From positions 1,674,001 through 1,738,000 of the forward strand of contig NZ_LGRO01000001.1 of the NCBI RefSeq assembly GCF_001280565.1: a stretch of DNA of 64,000 nucleotides, given 5' to 3'. Below are positions 17,855 to 27,420 of this stretch, in pieces. The stretch comes from Sulfobacillus thermosulfidooxidans. Lineage in GTDB: Bacteria > Bacillota > Sulfobacillia > Sulfobacillales > Sulfobacillaceae. Under the pieces are notes generated by a model, which ran no database searches, had not been told where the DNA came from, and was given only the letters and a program-made list of their open reading frames with translations. Within the stretch, counting starts at the first letter, position 1, and the number at the start of each line of letters is the position of its first letter. The position numbers and the translations under genes were made by a program.

Positions 17855-18751
17855 TTATGCCGAGGCCATTTTTTTCTTCTTGTTCTTCAAATCCCGATTT
17901 CTCCATAATAACCAAATGGGACTGGCAATAAAGATAGACGAATAGGTGCCAAAAATGACGCCGAACAGCATCGTCAAGGCAAAATCGCGGATACTTGATC
18001 CCGCAAAAATCAATAAGGCCAACAACGCAATAACCACGGTGGTTGACGTATTAATGGAGCGCACTAGCACTTGATTTAGGCTTTTGTCGACCAGATCTTC
18101 CAACGTTTCTTGCTTTTTCTTTTTCGCTAAATTCTCCCGTATCCGGTCGAAAACAATGATTTTATCGGTGATGGAATATCCGAAAATCGTTAGCACCGCC
18201 ATAATAAAGTATTCGGTAATTTGAATGTGAATCAGGGCAATGAGACCCACGGTAATAATCACATCGTGCACCATGGCAATAATGCCAGACAAGGCAAACC
18301 GCCATTCAAAGCGGATGGTAATGTACATGATAATAGCCACAACCGCCAGTACCACCGCGATCAACGCCGTACGCTCCGTCTGTTGTCCAATAATTGATGA
18401 CACGCGGTTCGTCGAAATTTCTTGAAACTTTCCTACCTGTTTGCCAAATTGCGTTAACAATGTGGTTCGTTCATGTTCTGAGATTGTGGGTGTGGTAATC
18501 TGCACATTTAACCGACCCTGCCCTAAAAACACCACGGTACTCCCATATAAGTGATCCTGATCCAGAACTTTTTTAATGGCGGTTGTCGTTACGGGATGAA
18601 CAAATTTCAAATTCATTTGAGTCCCGCCCGTAAAGTCAATCCCGTAATTCAATCCCCGGATGAAAAACGCACCTAAGGCCAAGACAACCAACAATGCGGA
18701 AACAAGAAACCAGGTTTTCCAGTGCCGAACAAATTCAAAGTGAAAGCGCAT
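17855..18751 (-). CDS. secF: Protein translocase subunit SecF
   Basis: 298 residues with six transmembrane helices and a periplasm-side domain between helices 1 and 2. The family motifs 'GIDFTGGTQMNLKF' after helix 1 and 'FGYSITDKIIVFDRIREN' with 'SINTSTTVVIALLALLIFAG' are present. The common 'GYSINDTVVVFDR' is changed to GYSITDKIIVFDR. SecDF uses the proton gradient to pull exported chains out of SecYEG. AGGAGGACATAGC precedes ATG. Separate from SecD, 11 bp downstream of it; Bacillus has the two fused. Confidence 0.96.
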   Translation of the reverse strand: MRFHFEFVRHWKTWFLVSALLVVLALGAFFIRGLNYGIDFTGGTQMNLKFVHPVTTTAIKKVLDQDHLYGSTVVFLGQGRLNVQITTPTISEHERTTLLTQFGKQVGKFQEISTNRVSSIIGQQTERTALIAVVLAVVAIIMYITIRFEWRFALSGIIAMVHDVIITVGLIALIHIQITEYFIMAVLTIFGYSITDKIIVFDRIRENLAKKKKQETLEDLVDKSLNQVLVRSINTSTTVVIALLALLIFAGSSIRDFALTMLFGVIFGTYSSIFIASPIWLLWRNRDLKNKKKKMASA

Positions 18752-18762
18752 GCTATGTCCTC

Positions 18763-19974
18763 CTAGCCCACAAATATACTGCGGACTTTAGCCCAGCCCG
18801 CGTCGGCTACCCAACGGATGACGACACCGGTTACCGACACGGCGGTCAATAAGGATACCGCGGTACCGATCATCAAGGTCAAGGCAAATCCCTTCACTTC
18901 CCCTGTTCCTAAAAAGAACAAGATTAGTGAGGACACAAACGTCGTCACATGGGAGTCCAAAATGGCCCGAATCGCATGACGAAATCCCGCTGCGACGGAG
19001 GCTCTAGGGGTTTTGCCATTGATCATTTCCTCACGAATCCGGGAAAAGATAATAACGTTGGCATCGACGGCCATTCCTACAGAGAGAATAAGGCCGGCAA
19101 TCCCCGGCACCGTTATGACAGCATGGATGGCCCATAAGGCTCCTACGACGAGCAAGAGATAAATTAATAAAGCCATATCGGCGACAAATCCAGCTAGACG
19201 GTACCACACAATCATCACAAATCCAATCAAGGCAATCGCAATAATCGACGCCACTTTACTTGCCACCACGGAAGCATGACCTAAGGTCGCACTCACCGTG
19301 CGGACATCCAGGACCTTTAAATTCACCGGCAATGCCCCCGATTGCAATAGCAGGGCTATCTTCTGGGCTTGTTGCAAGCTCGTAAAATTCCCGCTCATTT
19401 GCGCTTGTCCATTAGGAATGACACTTTGAACAATCGGTGCCTCAACGAGTTTTCCGTTGAGGTATATCGGCAAGGGTTTTCCGAGGTATTTTTTAGTGGC
19501 TGCAGCAAAAATCTTGGTACCTTGAGCATTAAAGGTCAAATTGACCACGTATTGACCATTGACAATTCCGGCTACGGCATTCTTCAAGTCGCCACCGCTT
19601 AATAAGACTTTCCCAGTGGGACTTTTAATCTGTAAAACGGCCGTTTGACCGAGAAACTGTAAAGCTTGTTCAGGATTTTTCACGCCAGGTAAATCCACGG
19701 TAATGCGGTTCGAACCGACCTGTTCAATCACAGGTTCCGACACCCCTAAGGCATTCACGCGGAATCCTAAAATCGACATAGCTCGCGCCATCGTTTCTTT
19801 ATTCACGGGTTCGCCGGGTGCTGGTTCCGCTTGATAGGTTGCGGTCACCCCCCCTTTAAGGTCAAGTCCATAACGGAGATGATTAGTAATGGGATTTACT
19901 GCTAGAAAATAATAAACGGCTGCGATCAGCACCGCAACCAGGGCAAAAAACTTGATCATACTCTTTTGACGCAT
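18763..19974 (-). CDS. secD: Protein translocase subunit SecD
   Basis: 403 residues. Helix 1 (about 9-27) is followed by a large outer domain beginning 'LRYGLDLKGGVTATYQ'. Five C-terminal helices carry 'GLILSVGMAVDANVIIFSRIREEM', the SecD helix-4 signature with the proton-path aspartate. The protein is on the short side for SecD, as is usual in Firmicutes with split SecD and SecF. RBS GGGGGG is before ATG 19974. The position near recJ and apt matches Bacillus. Confidence 0.96.
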   Translation of the reverse strand: MRQKSMIKFFALVAVLIAAVYYFLAVNPITNHLRYGLDLKGGVTATYQAEPAPGEPVNKETMARAMSILGFRVNALGVSEPVIEQVGSNRITVDLPGVKNPEQALQFLGQTAVLQIKSPTGKVLLSGGDLKNAVAGIVNGQYVVNLTFNAQGTKIFAAATKKYLGKPLPIYLNGKLVEAPIVQSVIPNGQAQMSGNFTSLQQAQKIALLLQSGALPVNLKVLDVRTVSATLGHASVVASKVASIIAIALIGFVMIVWYRLAGFVADMALLIYLLLVVGALWAIHAVITVPGIAGLILSVGMAVDANVIIFSRIREEMINGKTPRASVAAGFRHAIRAILDSHVTTFVSSLILFFLGTGEVKGFALTLMIGTAVSLLTAVSVTGVVIRWVADAGWAKVRSIFVG

Positions 19975-20094
19975 TGTAAGCCCCCCGGTTCAAAATCGTT
20001 TCATTATAGTCCGGGTCTGAATACCGTGTCAAATCGACACCTATGCCTTCTCGAGCACACTAACAAAGTGGACTATCGGTCCATTTCTTCCTTT

Positions 20095-20121
20095 AGTACC
20101 AGTAGTACCAGTAGTACCAGT
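20095..20121. repeat. Three tandem copies of a 9-bp unit
   Basis: AGTACCAGT repeated three times exactly, between secD and the P-loop gene. It lies 30 bp from the latter's stop codon. Confidence 0.85.
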
Positions 20122-20155
20122 TAGTAATAGTCTCATCCTTATGGAAAATCGGGTT

Positions 20156-20713
20156 CTATGAGGTTCTTTGCTGAATCGTTAACCGATTCCTGTTAAAGGG
20201 ATAACGCCTAGGACCGGAATCCGGCGATATCATGAGATTGGGCAACACAATGCCCCAAGTCACTTGATAACGAATCATGGTTTGCTGCGCCGAATCAGTA
20301 ATATGTTGCTGTTTAAAGAACGTTGATAATCCCGTCCACTGGTCAAACCACTCAACGATTGCTTGCGCCACGGACTGCGGGTCCAATGCATCTGTCCGAA
20401 TAATGAGGTTCGCCTTTTGACGGGCTAACTGAAGCCTTTTCCATTGCTCCTCATAATGATGGAACGTCCATGCCAGACGGCGTCTTTGCCGCACGCTTGA
20501 AAAGCTGGCAGACAAAAGCACAACAGGGTGATCGCCCTGACGAGAAAACAAGGTGGGAACCTGCGAGTGTTCTTGAGCCACGGAGCGCGCTACCATCCCG
20601 TACGATGTTAACAAGCGCGATATCGTTGATTTCCCGGCAGCACACACTCCCACTAATATAATCCCATTAATAGGGAATACTGGCTGATAATGTGCGTATG
20701 GCATTTTGGACAT
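20156..20713 (-). CDS. Small P-loop NTPase / kinase-like protein
   Basis: 185 residues. A Walker A 'GVCAAGKST' (about 23-31) follows a beta strand 'INGIILV', as in small nucleotide or adenylyl-sulfate kinases and guanylate-kinase-like proteins. 'VVLLSASFSSVRQRRRLAW' (64-82) resembles the R-rich lid of guanylate kinases. No Walker B is obvious, and the family is not certain. ATG 20713 with AAGGAG just upstream, or ATG 20704 with better spacing; either way it overlaps the phosphatase gene's 3' end by ~40 bp, so it was probably translated by coupling. The C-terminal 40 residues look disordered. Confidence 0.6.
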   Translation of the reverse strand: MSKMPYAHYQPVFPINGIILVGVCAAGKSTISRLLTSYGMVARSVAQEHSQVPTLFSRQGDHPVVLLSASFSSVRQRRRLAWTFHHYEEQWKRLQLARQKANLIIRTDALDPQSVAQAIVEWFDQWTGLSTFFKQQHITDSAQQTMIRYQVTWGIVLPNLMISPDSGPRRYPFNRNRLTIQQRTS

Positions 20714-21368
20714 CGCTCCTTATTCCTAACGCGACAATGCTCACATCATCGCTGGGCCGGTCTTTATCCAGTGCCAAAGTCCGCGTCATCAAATCATTAA
20801 CCCATTCTTCTAAGTCTTTCACCTCAAGTGATTGCAGTTCTTGTTCAATCATATCCCATGGCAGCGATTTTCCAAAGCGTTTGCCCGCATTTATCACTCC
20901 ATCAGAAAATGTCAGCAAGATCGTACCTGGAATCAACGGCAGTTCCGTCATCGCGGGCCGGGTTTTGCGGTATGTCCCTATTACCTCAGAACCTCCTTCC
21001 AGACGAAACACGACATTCTCTTGCCGGATCAAAACCGGAACAGGTGTATTTCTCGCGATGACTACCGTATTGGTATGCATATCACAAGATAAAACCACCA
21101 GGGTCGCCGTGACTCGGCCTTCACGTGCCGTGTAAAGCATATCTTGCACGGCCCGAGCTACCGCGCCATCACGCGACCCATCTGCAATCAAACTGACCGC
21201 TTTCATTGAAACCAAGCGGCTGATTCGTTTAGCAGCCGGACCTGAACCTTGTCCATCAGCCAAGATTAGTGAGATCCCGCCTAAGGGCCTCTCTACCAAC
21301 TCAATCGTGTCGCCACTTTCCCCAAACCCGCCTTTGGGAATTTTCGCCCATGCCACATCAATTCTCAT
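20667..21368 (-). CDS. SpoIIE/RsbU-type PP2C serine phosphatase domain protein
   Basis: 233 residues, a single PP2C-like domain with no membrane or sensor part. 'GISLILADGQGSGPAAKRIS' (30-49) holds the first metal-binding Asp-Gly and 'GTILLTFSDGVINAG' the second; 'RPSDDVSIVALGI' carries the final aspartates. This metal-ion pattern belongs to SpoIIE/RsbU/RsbX phosphatases, which dephosphorylate anti-anti-sigma proteins. Without the ten SpoIIE transmembrane helices, the protein is closer to RsbX or IcfG-type enzymes. It lies between selB and the P-loop protein; no anti-sigma partner is nearby. Confidence 0.82.
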   Translation of the reverse strand: MRIDVAWAKIPKGGFGESGDTIELVERPLGGISLILADGQGSGPAAKRISRLVSMKAVSLIADGSRDGAVARAVQDMLYTAREGRVTATLVVLSCDMHTNTVVIARNTPVPVLIRQENVVFRLEGGSEVIGTYRKTRPAMTELPLIPGTILLTFSDGVINAGKRFGKSLPWDMIEQELQSLEVKDLEEWVNDLMTRTLALDKDRPSDDVSIVALGIRSDVQNAIRTLSASIPY

Positions 21369-21441
21369 TGTTCTTCCGTCCCTGTTCCCCTAGCTCTTTT
21401 GACTATCATTGCCAACGCATTGGGTCTTGCCGACTATTCCA

Positions 21442-23331
21442 TTATCCCACCAAGGTTCTGTTGTCCCCAATGCGTCTTGTCACATGCAGCGCATCCAATA
21501 ACTCTAACAATAGCACCGCAAACCGGCGATTCGTCCCGAGAACTTCCCGGAGTTGACTGGTTGATAATTCCGTGGAAGTCTTTAGCGCTTCGGTGACCTG
21601 ACGCCTGGCTTCATCAAAAACCCGGTCGGCGATATAAATCCCGTCATCTAATCTAATGATCCGTCCTTGTTGCACCAGAAATTCGAGCACATCAAAAACA
21701 TGATCAGGCTCGATGACAATTTGACTTTGCAACTGATCTATCGCCACAGGTTTTAATCCCGTATGGCTAATGGCCTGATAGAGTCTTTCGACTTCTGATT
21801 TCCAGGGCTCAGGGTTCTCGGGGACAAAGGTGGTTAAATGCACCCATTCCCCATTGATACTGACATCTAAACTGTGGGCCACAACAAATAAGACCTGCTT
21901 CATGGACCATTCGGGCCATAATGCTTCTTTTAACCGTTCCCGTTCAATCCCTGGACGCAGAGGATGTTTTAGGTGATAATCCGCCAAGAATTCACCTAAC
22001 CGTCGTGAAAATGGGTCAAGCTTATGCACTTCGAGCACCAAACGTTCTGGACCGTAAAATATGTCAGAACTATTCTCCAAAACCTGTATGACTTCATTCA
22101 CCTTAAGACCGGTTGCAGTCGCGATATCGTCCACACTCATTGGCATCTGGACAGGTTTTAACACGGCCCGGATCACATCGGCAGGATTTCCTTGGGCGAC
22201 CAGCGTTAAAAAGTCGAGAAGACCCGGTTCCTTCCTTTTATGGTGGCGCCCTACTTCAATCACACGACCACCACCAATCGTGACGACAGGACTATAAGAC
22301 CGGATAAGAAATCGATCTCCCCGTAAGGCTGGCAACGGACTTTCCAACCGAATCTCCGCAAAGGCAGTGCGTCCCGGTTCCATTTCATCATTCTCGTACC
22401 AATAGACCCGGCCAGTGGATTCAGCTGTTCCTAAATGCACATGAACCCGCGTGCGCTGAGACAATACGGGACTCGAGGGCAATAAAGATAGTTCAACCAC
22501 CAAAATGTCATGGGCGTGAAGGTGCCCGATTTCACTTAAGACTTGGCCCCGGTGGATCAGTTCTTTATCAATCCCACTCAAATTGGCCGCCACTCGCTGG
22601 CCAGCCACCGCGTATTCCACTTTGTGGCCATGAACTTCGAGTCCCCGCACGCGCACCACATAGTCGCCCGGGACGATTTCTAACGTACTTTCCGTGCGGA
22701 TAGTCCCACTCACCAAAGTTCCGGTCACAACTGTCCCGAATCCTCGTACCGAAAAAACGCGGTCAATCGGTAATCTCACCGTCCCTTTGGCATCCCGCAA
22801 GGGGACATGTTGAGCCAATTCATCTAAGGCGGTGAGTAGGGCATCAATACCCCGGCCACTCACCGAATCCACAAAAATCCGGGGTGAGTGTTCTAAAAAG
22901 GACCCCGTCAAAGCTTCTTGCACGGCCTCATCCACAATCGGTAACCACTCCGCTTCCACTACATCAGCTTTGGTGATCACCGTTAATCCCTTTTTCACAC
23001 CGAGGAGCGTGAGGATATCTAAATGCTCCCGGGTTTGCGGCATAATACCCTCGTCGGCTGCCACCACGAGCATAACAGCGTCCATGCCATGAACACCAGC
23101 AGCCATATTGCGGATAAATTTTTCATGTCCCGGGACATCAATTAAAGCCGCATGCTGGCCGCTAGGCAGCGTAAAATGAGCAAATCCCAGATCAATGGAA
23201 ATGCCCCGACTCCGTTCTTCTGGCAACCGGTCCGTATTCACTCCGGTTAAACGCTGCGTGAGGGTGGTTTTGCCATGATCAATATGCCCGGCAGTGCCAA
23301 ATATGATCGGCCGGGAATAAATGTCTGCCAT
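21442..23331 (-). CDS. selB: Selenocysteine-specific elongation factor SelB
   Basis: 629 residues from ATG 23331. GTPase domain: G1 '[13 protein letters not shown]' (near residue 12), G3 'DVPGHEKF', G4 'TKAD'; then beta-barrel domains and a C-terminal set of winged helices (about 450-629, ending '[32 protein letters not shown]'). These bind the SECIS RNA hairpin. 'SelB' separates from EF-Tu by the winged helices and '[22 protein letters not shown]'. selA, selD and the tRNA-Sec gene are not in this window. The host must use selenocysteine in some protein if the gene is functional. It lies 10 bp after murT. Confidence 0.95.
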   Translation of the reverse strand: MADIYSRPIIFGTAGHIDHGKTTLTQRLTGVNTDRLPEERSRGISIDLGFAHFTLPSGQHAALIDVPGHEKFIRNMAAGVHGMDAVMLVVAADEGIMPQTREHLDILTLLGVKKGLTVITKADVVEAEWLPIVDEAVQEALTGSFLEHSPRIFVDSVSGRGIDALLTALDELAQHVPLRDAKGTVRLPIDRVFSVRGFGTVVTGTLVSGTIRTESTLEIVPGDYVVRVRGLEVHGHKVEYAVAGQRVAANLSGIDKELIHRGQVLSEIGHLHAHDILVVELSLLPSSPVLSQRTRVHVHLGTAESTGRVYWYENDEMEPGRTAFAEIRLESPLPALRGDRFLIRSYSPVVTIGGGRVIEVGRHHKRKEPGLLDFLTLVAQGNPADVIRAVLKPVQMPMSVDDIATATGLKVNEVIQVLENSSDIFYGPERLVLEVHKLDPFSRRLGEFLADYHLKHPLRPGIERERLKEALWPEWSMKQVLFVVAHSLDVSINGEWVHLTTFVPENPEPWKSEVERLYQAISHTGLKPVAIDQLQSQIVIEPDHVFDVLEFLVQQGRIIRLDDGIYIADRVFDEARRQVTEALKTSTELSTSQLREVLGTNRRFAVLLLELLDALHVTRRIGDNRTLVG

Positions 23332-23340
23332 CAAAAAATC

Positions 23341-24714
23341 CTACCCTTCCCGAAAGTGTCGCGTATACCCTTTATCTGTCAGGTACTTGCGAATTTCCAA
23401 GAGTGCTGTATACGTCGGCAAGATATAGCTCACTTGATCCGGCGCACTATGATGTATTAAATCCTCCAACGCTGCCTCAGGTTTTTCTATGACATGTATG
23501 CTTCCAGTATCAAGCCCGGCATATAAAAGCCGCACAGCCATGTCCCGAGCCCGGATGCCACTAACCCATACATGCCAGTGCGGTTGGACAAAACGTTCAA
23601 AATCGACATCCCACAGCCACGATACGTCTTGCCCGTCGGCATAACGATCATTAATGATAAACAAAAGACTTTTCAAAGGCCGCCTATCCTCGTCGATGGC
23701 TTGTAACACTTGGTTAAATCCCACTGGGTTTTTCACGAGTGCTAACCAGACATCTTTGCCTTCAATCGATACTTCTTCCATTCGCCCAAACGCTGGGCGA
23801 AAGCTCCCCAGTGAGTTGGCGGCTGTGTCCAACTCTACGCCTAAGAGTAAAGCGACAGCCATTGCCGCCATCACGTTATAGGCATTATATAACCCTGGCA
23901 AGCGCATCGGTACACGAATTTGTTCTCCACGATAATCGATCCGAAGAGTTCCGTGAATACCTTGCCAATCCACCAATAACAGATCTGGTATAGGACGTCT
24001 CAAACCGCAGGCAGGACAGTAATAATCGCCAATGTGGGCATAATATTGTCGAACATAGCGCAGTTCGTGCCCACAGCTGGGACAAAACCGGGCATCTTGA
24101 ATATCATGGTGGCCTTGGGGTGTTGGATAGACAGACAAGTCGGCGCCAAAATAAAGAACTCGGGAATAGGATGCGCCTAGAAATGCCACTTGTGGGTCAT
24201 CGGCGTTTAAGACCAACCATCCTTCTGGATCGAGCTTCTCAATCCCTTTTTTGACGAAATTCACCGTCGTGGATAATTCACCATAACGGTCAAGCTGGTC
24301 CCGAAAAAAATTGGTGACAGCTATCACTTTCGGCTGGCTTTCCTCTGCAGCCTTGGGCATCGTGGCTTCATCAGTCTCCAACAAGGCAAGGTCAGCCTTG
24401 GGATATAATCGCAAGCGACTAGCCTGAATTAACGCTGTGGTTAATCCGAGAATCAAATTTGCCCCGGCTTGATTGGTTACGACCTTGCGTCCACTCTTGC
24501 GCAATAGAAAAGTGGCAATCGCCGCCGTAGTCGTTTTGCCATTAGTCCCGGTCAACAAGATGACACCGCCAGGCATTTTTCTAGCCAGGCGCTTAAACAC
24601 TTGCGGATCAATGCGGCGGGCAATGAGACCTGGCAGGGAACTGCCGCCTCGGCCCGTCAAACGACTTACCCAACCAACAATACGCGCTATCCAAACGGCC
24701 AGAAAAAACCTCAT
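23341..24714 (-). CDS. murT: Lipid II isoglutaminyl synthase subunit MurT
   Basis: 457 residues, Mur-ligase-like ATPase. Walker A is 'LLTGTNGKTTTAA' (about 52-64) and 'ALLETDEATMP' is the central acidic motif. A MurT-only zinc ribbon with 'CPSCGHEL' and 'CPACGLRR' is at about 205-240. The C-terminal DUF1727 domain ends with 'RHFREG'. MurT and the glutaminase GatD amidate the stem-peptide glutamate of peptidoglycan. gatD is usually next to murT, but no such gene is in this window. Start overlaps the rmlB stop by 4 bp. N-terminal hydrophobic stretch (1-20) is common in this family. Confidence 0.93.
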   Translation of the reverse strand: MRFFLAVWIARIVGWVSRLTGRGGSSLPGLIARRIDPQVFKRLARKMPGGVILLTGTNGKTTTAAIATFLLRKSGRKVVTNQAGANLILGLTTALIQASRLRLYPKADLALLETDEATMPKAAEESQPKVIAVTNFFRDQLDRYGELSTTVNFVKKGIEKLDPEGWLVLNADDPQVAFLGASYSRVLYFGADLSVYPTPQGHHDIQDARFCPSCGHELRYVRQYYAHIGDYYCPACGLRRPIPDLLLVDWQGIHGTLRIDYRGEQIRVPMRLPGLYNAYNVMAAMAVALLLGVELDTAANSLGSFRPAFGRMEEVSIEGKDVWLALVKNPVGFNQVLQAIDEDRRPLKSLLFIINDRYADGQDVSWLWDVDFERFVQPHWHVWVSGIRARDMAVRLLYAGLDTGSIHVIEKPEAALEDLIHHSAPDQVSYILPTYTALLEIRKYLTDKGYTRHFREG

Positions 24715-25748
24715 GCGCTAGGTGAGTCCTTTCTCGACGGGCCATATTGTTGTTGGTAATATTCCAAATAGGCACCGGTTTTAATAGCTTTCCACCACGC
24801 TTCATGATCCTTATACCACTGAACGGTATCCCATAAGCCTTGCTCCCAGTCAATTTGTGGATGCCAACCTAGTTCTTTGGTGATTTTCTGGGAGTCAATC
24901 GCGTATCGCCGGTCATGTCCCAACCGATCTGCTACCGGGGTAATAACCGAATAGGGCAGATGCAAAATGTCAGCAAGTGCTTCGGCCACTTCCCGGTTCG
25001 ATTTCTCATTATGTCCTCCGATATTGTAAATCTGCCCACTTTTCCCCTGAAGGGCGACCATCCATAACGCTCTGACATGGTCAGACACATGAAGCCAATC
25101 GCGGACGTTTTTCCCGTCACCATAAAGCGGCCAGGTTTTCCCTTCTAATCCATTGGTAATGAATAAGGGTATCAGCTTTTCAGGAAATTGATAGGGACCA
25201 TAATTATTTGAACAACGAGTAATGACGACATCCTGAGCGTACGTGCGGAAGGCAGCCAACGTCAAGAAATCGGCAGCCGCTTTACTCGCAGCATAAGGAC
25301 TATTGGGATTTAAAGGAGATGTTTCGGAAAACCAATGGCTGCCCCCAAGGGGTAAACTCCCATAGACTTCATCCGTAGAAACTTGGAGAAATCTTTTCAC
25401 ATGATGGATTCTCGCCAGTTCCAATAAGACCTGCGTGCCTAAGACATTGGTGGTTACAAATGGTGCTGCAGAAAGAATCGAGCGATCCACATGCGATTCG
25501 GCGGCAAAGTTGATGATGATGTCCACGCAATTATCAGCGAGAATGCCCTCGAGCGTAGCCCGATCCCCAATGGATGCATGTACCCATTGGTAACGAGGAT
25601 CGTCTTCATACTCCTTCAGATTTTCTAAGTTTCCTGCATATGTTAACGCATCGACATTAATAATATGAATGTCAGGGACATTCTCAAGCAAGTAACGAAC
25701 CATTTGAGACCCGATAAAGCCGAGTCCTCCTGTTATCATGACACGCAT
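24711..25748 (-). CDS. rmlB: dTDP-glucose 4,6-dehydratase
   Basis: 345 residues from ATG 25748, which has AAGGAAGAA upstream; a longer reading to 25829 would overlap rmlC by 65 bp. Extended SDR: NAD-binding 'GGLGFIGSQ' (about 7-15), the catalytic 'STDEVYG' with 'YAASKAAAD' (Y-x3-K), and 'RCSNNYGPYQFPEKLIP', typical of RmlB. Converts dTDP-glucose to the 4-keto-6-deoxy sugar. It is third in the rmlA-rmlC-rmlB group and overlaps murT by 4 bp. rmlD is not in this window, so the end product may be rhamnose or another dTDP-6-deoxy sugar. Confidence 0.96.
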   Translation of the reverse strand: MRVMITGGLGFIGSQMVRYLLENVPDIHIINVDALTYAGNLENLKEYEDDPRYQWVHASIGDRATLEGILADNCVDIIINFAAESHVDRSILSAAPFVTTNVLGTQVLLELARIHHVKRFLQVSTDEVYGSLPLGGSHWFSETSPLNPNSPYAASKAAADFLTLAAFRTYAQDVVITRCSNNYGPYQFPEKLIPLFITNGLEGKTWPLYGDGKNVRDWLHVSDHVRALWMVALQGKSGQIYNIGGHNEKSNREVAEALADILHLPYSVITPVADRLGHDRRYAIDSQKITKELGWHPQIDWEQGLWDTVQWYKDHEAWWKAIKTGAYLEYYQQQYGPSRKDSPSA

Positions 25749-25764
25749 GGCTGTCGCTTCTTCC

Positions 25765-26235
25765 TTATCGATATTGGGTTGTCCAATCAAATCCGATGGT
25801 CTCATCATTCCACGCCAACCGTTTTTCATCAGGTTGGGCGGGATTATAGGATTCAGTGGTGAAATAGACGATCATGAGGGGCTTGTTTCCCAGTACTCGA
25901 TATCCATGGACCACACCTACTGGAATGACTATGAGTTGGGGATTGTCTTCTCCCGGATACAACACTTGAGTAATGCCGTAAGTGGGAGAATCCTTGCGAG
26001 CATCGTATAATACCACTTGCGCCGATCCTACGGGAAAAAACCACAAGTCGTCTTGCCGTTCATGATAGTGAAACGCCTTAATAACGCCGGGATAACTCAT
26101 GGACAATGAGGCTTGACCAAATTTGCGCAAGAGATGGTCATCATCCCGTAAGATTTCTTGAAAAAACCCGCGGTCGTCAGGATGACGCACGAGCTGTTTA
26201 ACAACCACTCCTTCAATGGTTCCAAAAGTACTCAT
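25765..26235 (-). CDS. rmlC: dTDP-4-dehydrorhamnose 3,5-epimerase-like protein
   Basis: 156 residues, shorter than the ~180 of classical RmlC. The cupin fold is clear: 'DDRGFFQEILR' (20-30), 'GVIKAFHYHERQDDLWFFPVG' with the family histidines, 'PVGVVHGYRVL' and 'YFTTESYNPAQPDEKRLAWND'. The catalytic His is in 'HYHERQDDLW' and a Tyr in 'ESYNP'. The short form lacks the C-terminal helix and could be a relative with 3-epimerase or isomerase activity. 33 bp between it and rmlA. Confidence 0.88.
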   Translation of the reverse strand: MSTFGTIEGVVVKQLVRHPDDRGFFQEILRDDDHLLRKFGQASLSMSYPGVIKAFHYHERQDDLWFFPVGSAQVVLYDARKDSPTYGITQVLYPGEDNPQLIVIPVGVVHGYRVLGNKPLMIVYFTTESYNPAQPDEKRLAWNDETIGFDWTTQYR

Positions 26236-26268
26236 GATACCTCCTAAGCCTTTTTATGTCATTTTTTG

Positions 26269-27336
26269 TTATAAATCAACCCGACTATGGTCTCCTAAAA
26301 CCAGTCGCATAGCTTTAGGACGCTCGTTTCGTCCTTGCACCCTAACCCCACGCCCGATTAAGGATTGATCAATGCGTTCGGCAACTCTTTGAATCACACT
26401 GTCGGGAAGAACAATACTATTTTCAATTTCTGTTTCTTCAATGATGACCCCCTCTCCGATGGTGGTATAAGGGCCGATATAAGTATTGCGAATCACAGCG
26501 CCTTCGCCTATCACGACGGGGCCTCGAATTGTCGTTCGCTCAATGCGGGCCGTTGGAGCGATATAAACTCGGCCAACAATTTCGCTTTCTTTGTCCACAT
26601 GTCCTTGCACCGCCGGCACCAAATCCTCAAGAACTAAGCGGTTGGCTTCGATGACATCCTCGGGTCGTCCCGTATCTTTCCACCACCCGTCAACGAAGGT
26701 GGCATCCACAATCCGGTCTTGATCAATTAATGCTTGGATCGCGTCTGTAATTTCATATTCGCCTCGCCACGACGGCTTTAATGTCGCAATCACCTCGTGA
26801 ATTTCCGGTTGAAAACAATAAGCTCCCACCAAAGCCCAATGGGATGGGGGATTTTTCGGTTTCTCCACCAGACGCGTCACGCGACCATTTTCGACTACTG
26901 CCACACCAAATTGCCGGGGATCATCCACCGCGGTTAGCAAAATGGATGCGGAATAACGCCCCGACATAAATCGATCCACAAGTGTTCCGAGGCCGCTTCG
27001 CAATAAATTGTCGCCCAAAAACATGAGAAAAGGAGCATCCGCAAGAAACGGTGCAGCGGTTTTGACCGCATGTGCCAATCCCAGTGGTGCTTCTTGCACA
27101 ATGTATGTAAAATGACAATTAAAGGCTTGACCATCCCCCAGACTTTCGCGAATAGCCGCCCCTGTTTCTCCGACAATAACGCCAATATCCGTTATTCCTG
27201 CTTGCACCATCGCCTCGACCGCATAATGTAAAATCGGACGATTGGCGATAGGAATAAGTTGCTTCGCCCCGGTATAGGTTAAAGGACGTAAGCGACTGCC
27301 CGTCCCACCGGCCAGTAGCAGCCCTTTGAGTTCCAT
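26269..27336 (-). CDS. rmlA: Glucose-1-phosphate thymidylyltransferase, long form
   Basis: 355 residues. The N-terminal nucleotidyltransferase has 'LLLAGGTGSRLRPLT' (6-20) and 'KQLIPIANRPILHY'. 'FLGDNLLRSGL' contains the metal-binding Asp. The C-terminal third is a left-handed beta-helix with hexapeptide repeats ('VGRVYIAPTARIERTTIRGPVVIGEGAVI'), as in the longer RmlA group of archaea and actinobacteria. It makes dTDP-glucose. The long form may also accept other NTPs. ATG 27336 with AAAGGAG upstream. It heads the minus-strand operon running to selB and probably beyond. Confidence 0.92.
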   Translation of the reverse strand: MELKGLLLAGGTGSRLRPLTYTGAKQLIPIANRPILHYAVEAMVQAGITDIGVIVGETGAAIRESLGDGQAFNCHFTYIVQEAPLGLAHAVKTAAPFLADAPFLMFLGDNLLRSGLGTLVDRFMSGRYSASILLTAVDDPRQFGVAVVENGRVTRLVEKPKNPPSHWALVGAYCFQPEIHEVIATLKPSWRGEYEITDAIQALIDQDRIVDATFVDGWWKDTGRPEDVIEANRLVLEDLVPAVQGHVDKESEIVGRVYIAPTARIERTTIRGPVVIGEGAVIRNTYIGPYTTIGEGVIIEETEIENSIVLPDSVIQRVAERIDQSLIGRGVRVQGRNERPKAMRLVLGDHSRVDL

Positions 27337-27420
27337 AAATCGACTCCTTTTAAATGACCATTGTTATTGTATCCATCCCACTCGTATTTGACCACGTTTT
27401 TGGCGCTTATTCATCTTATC

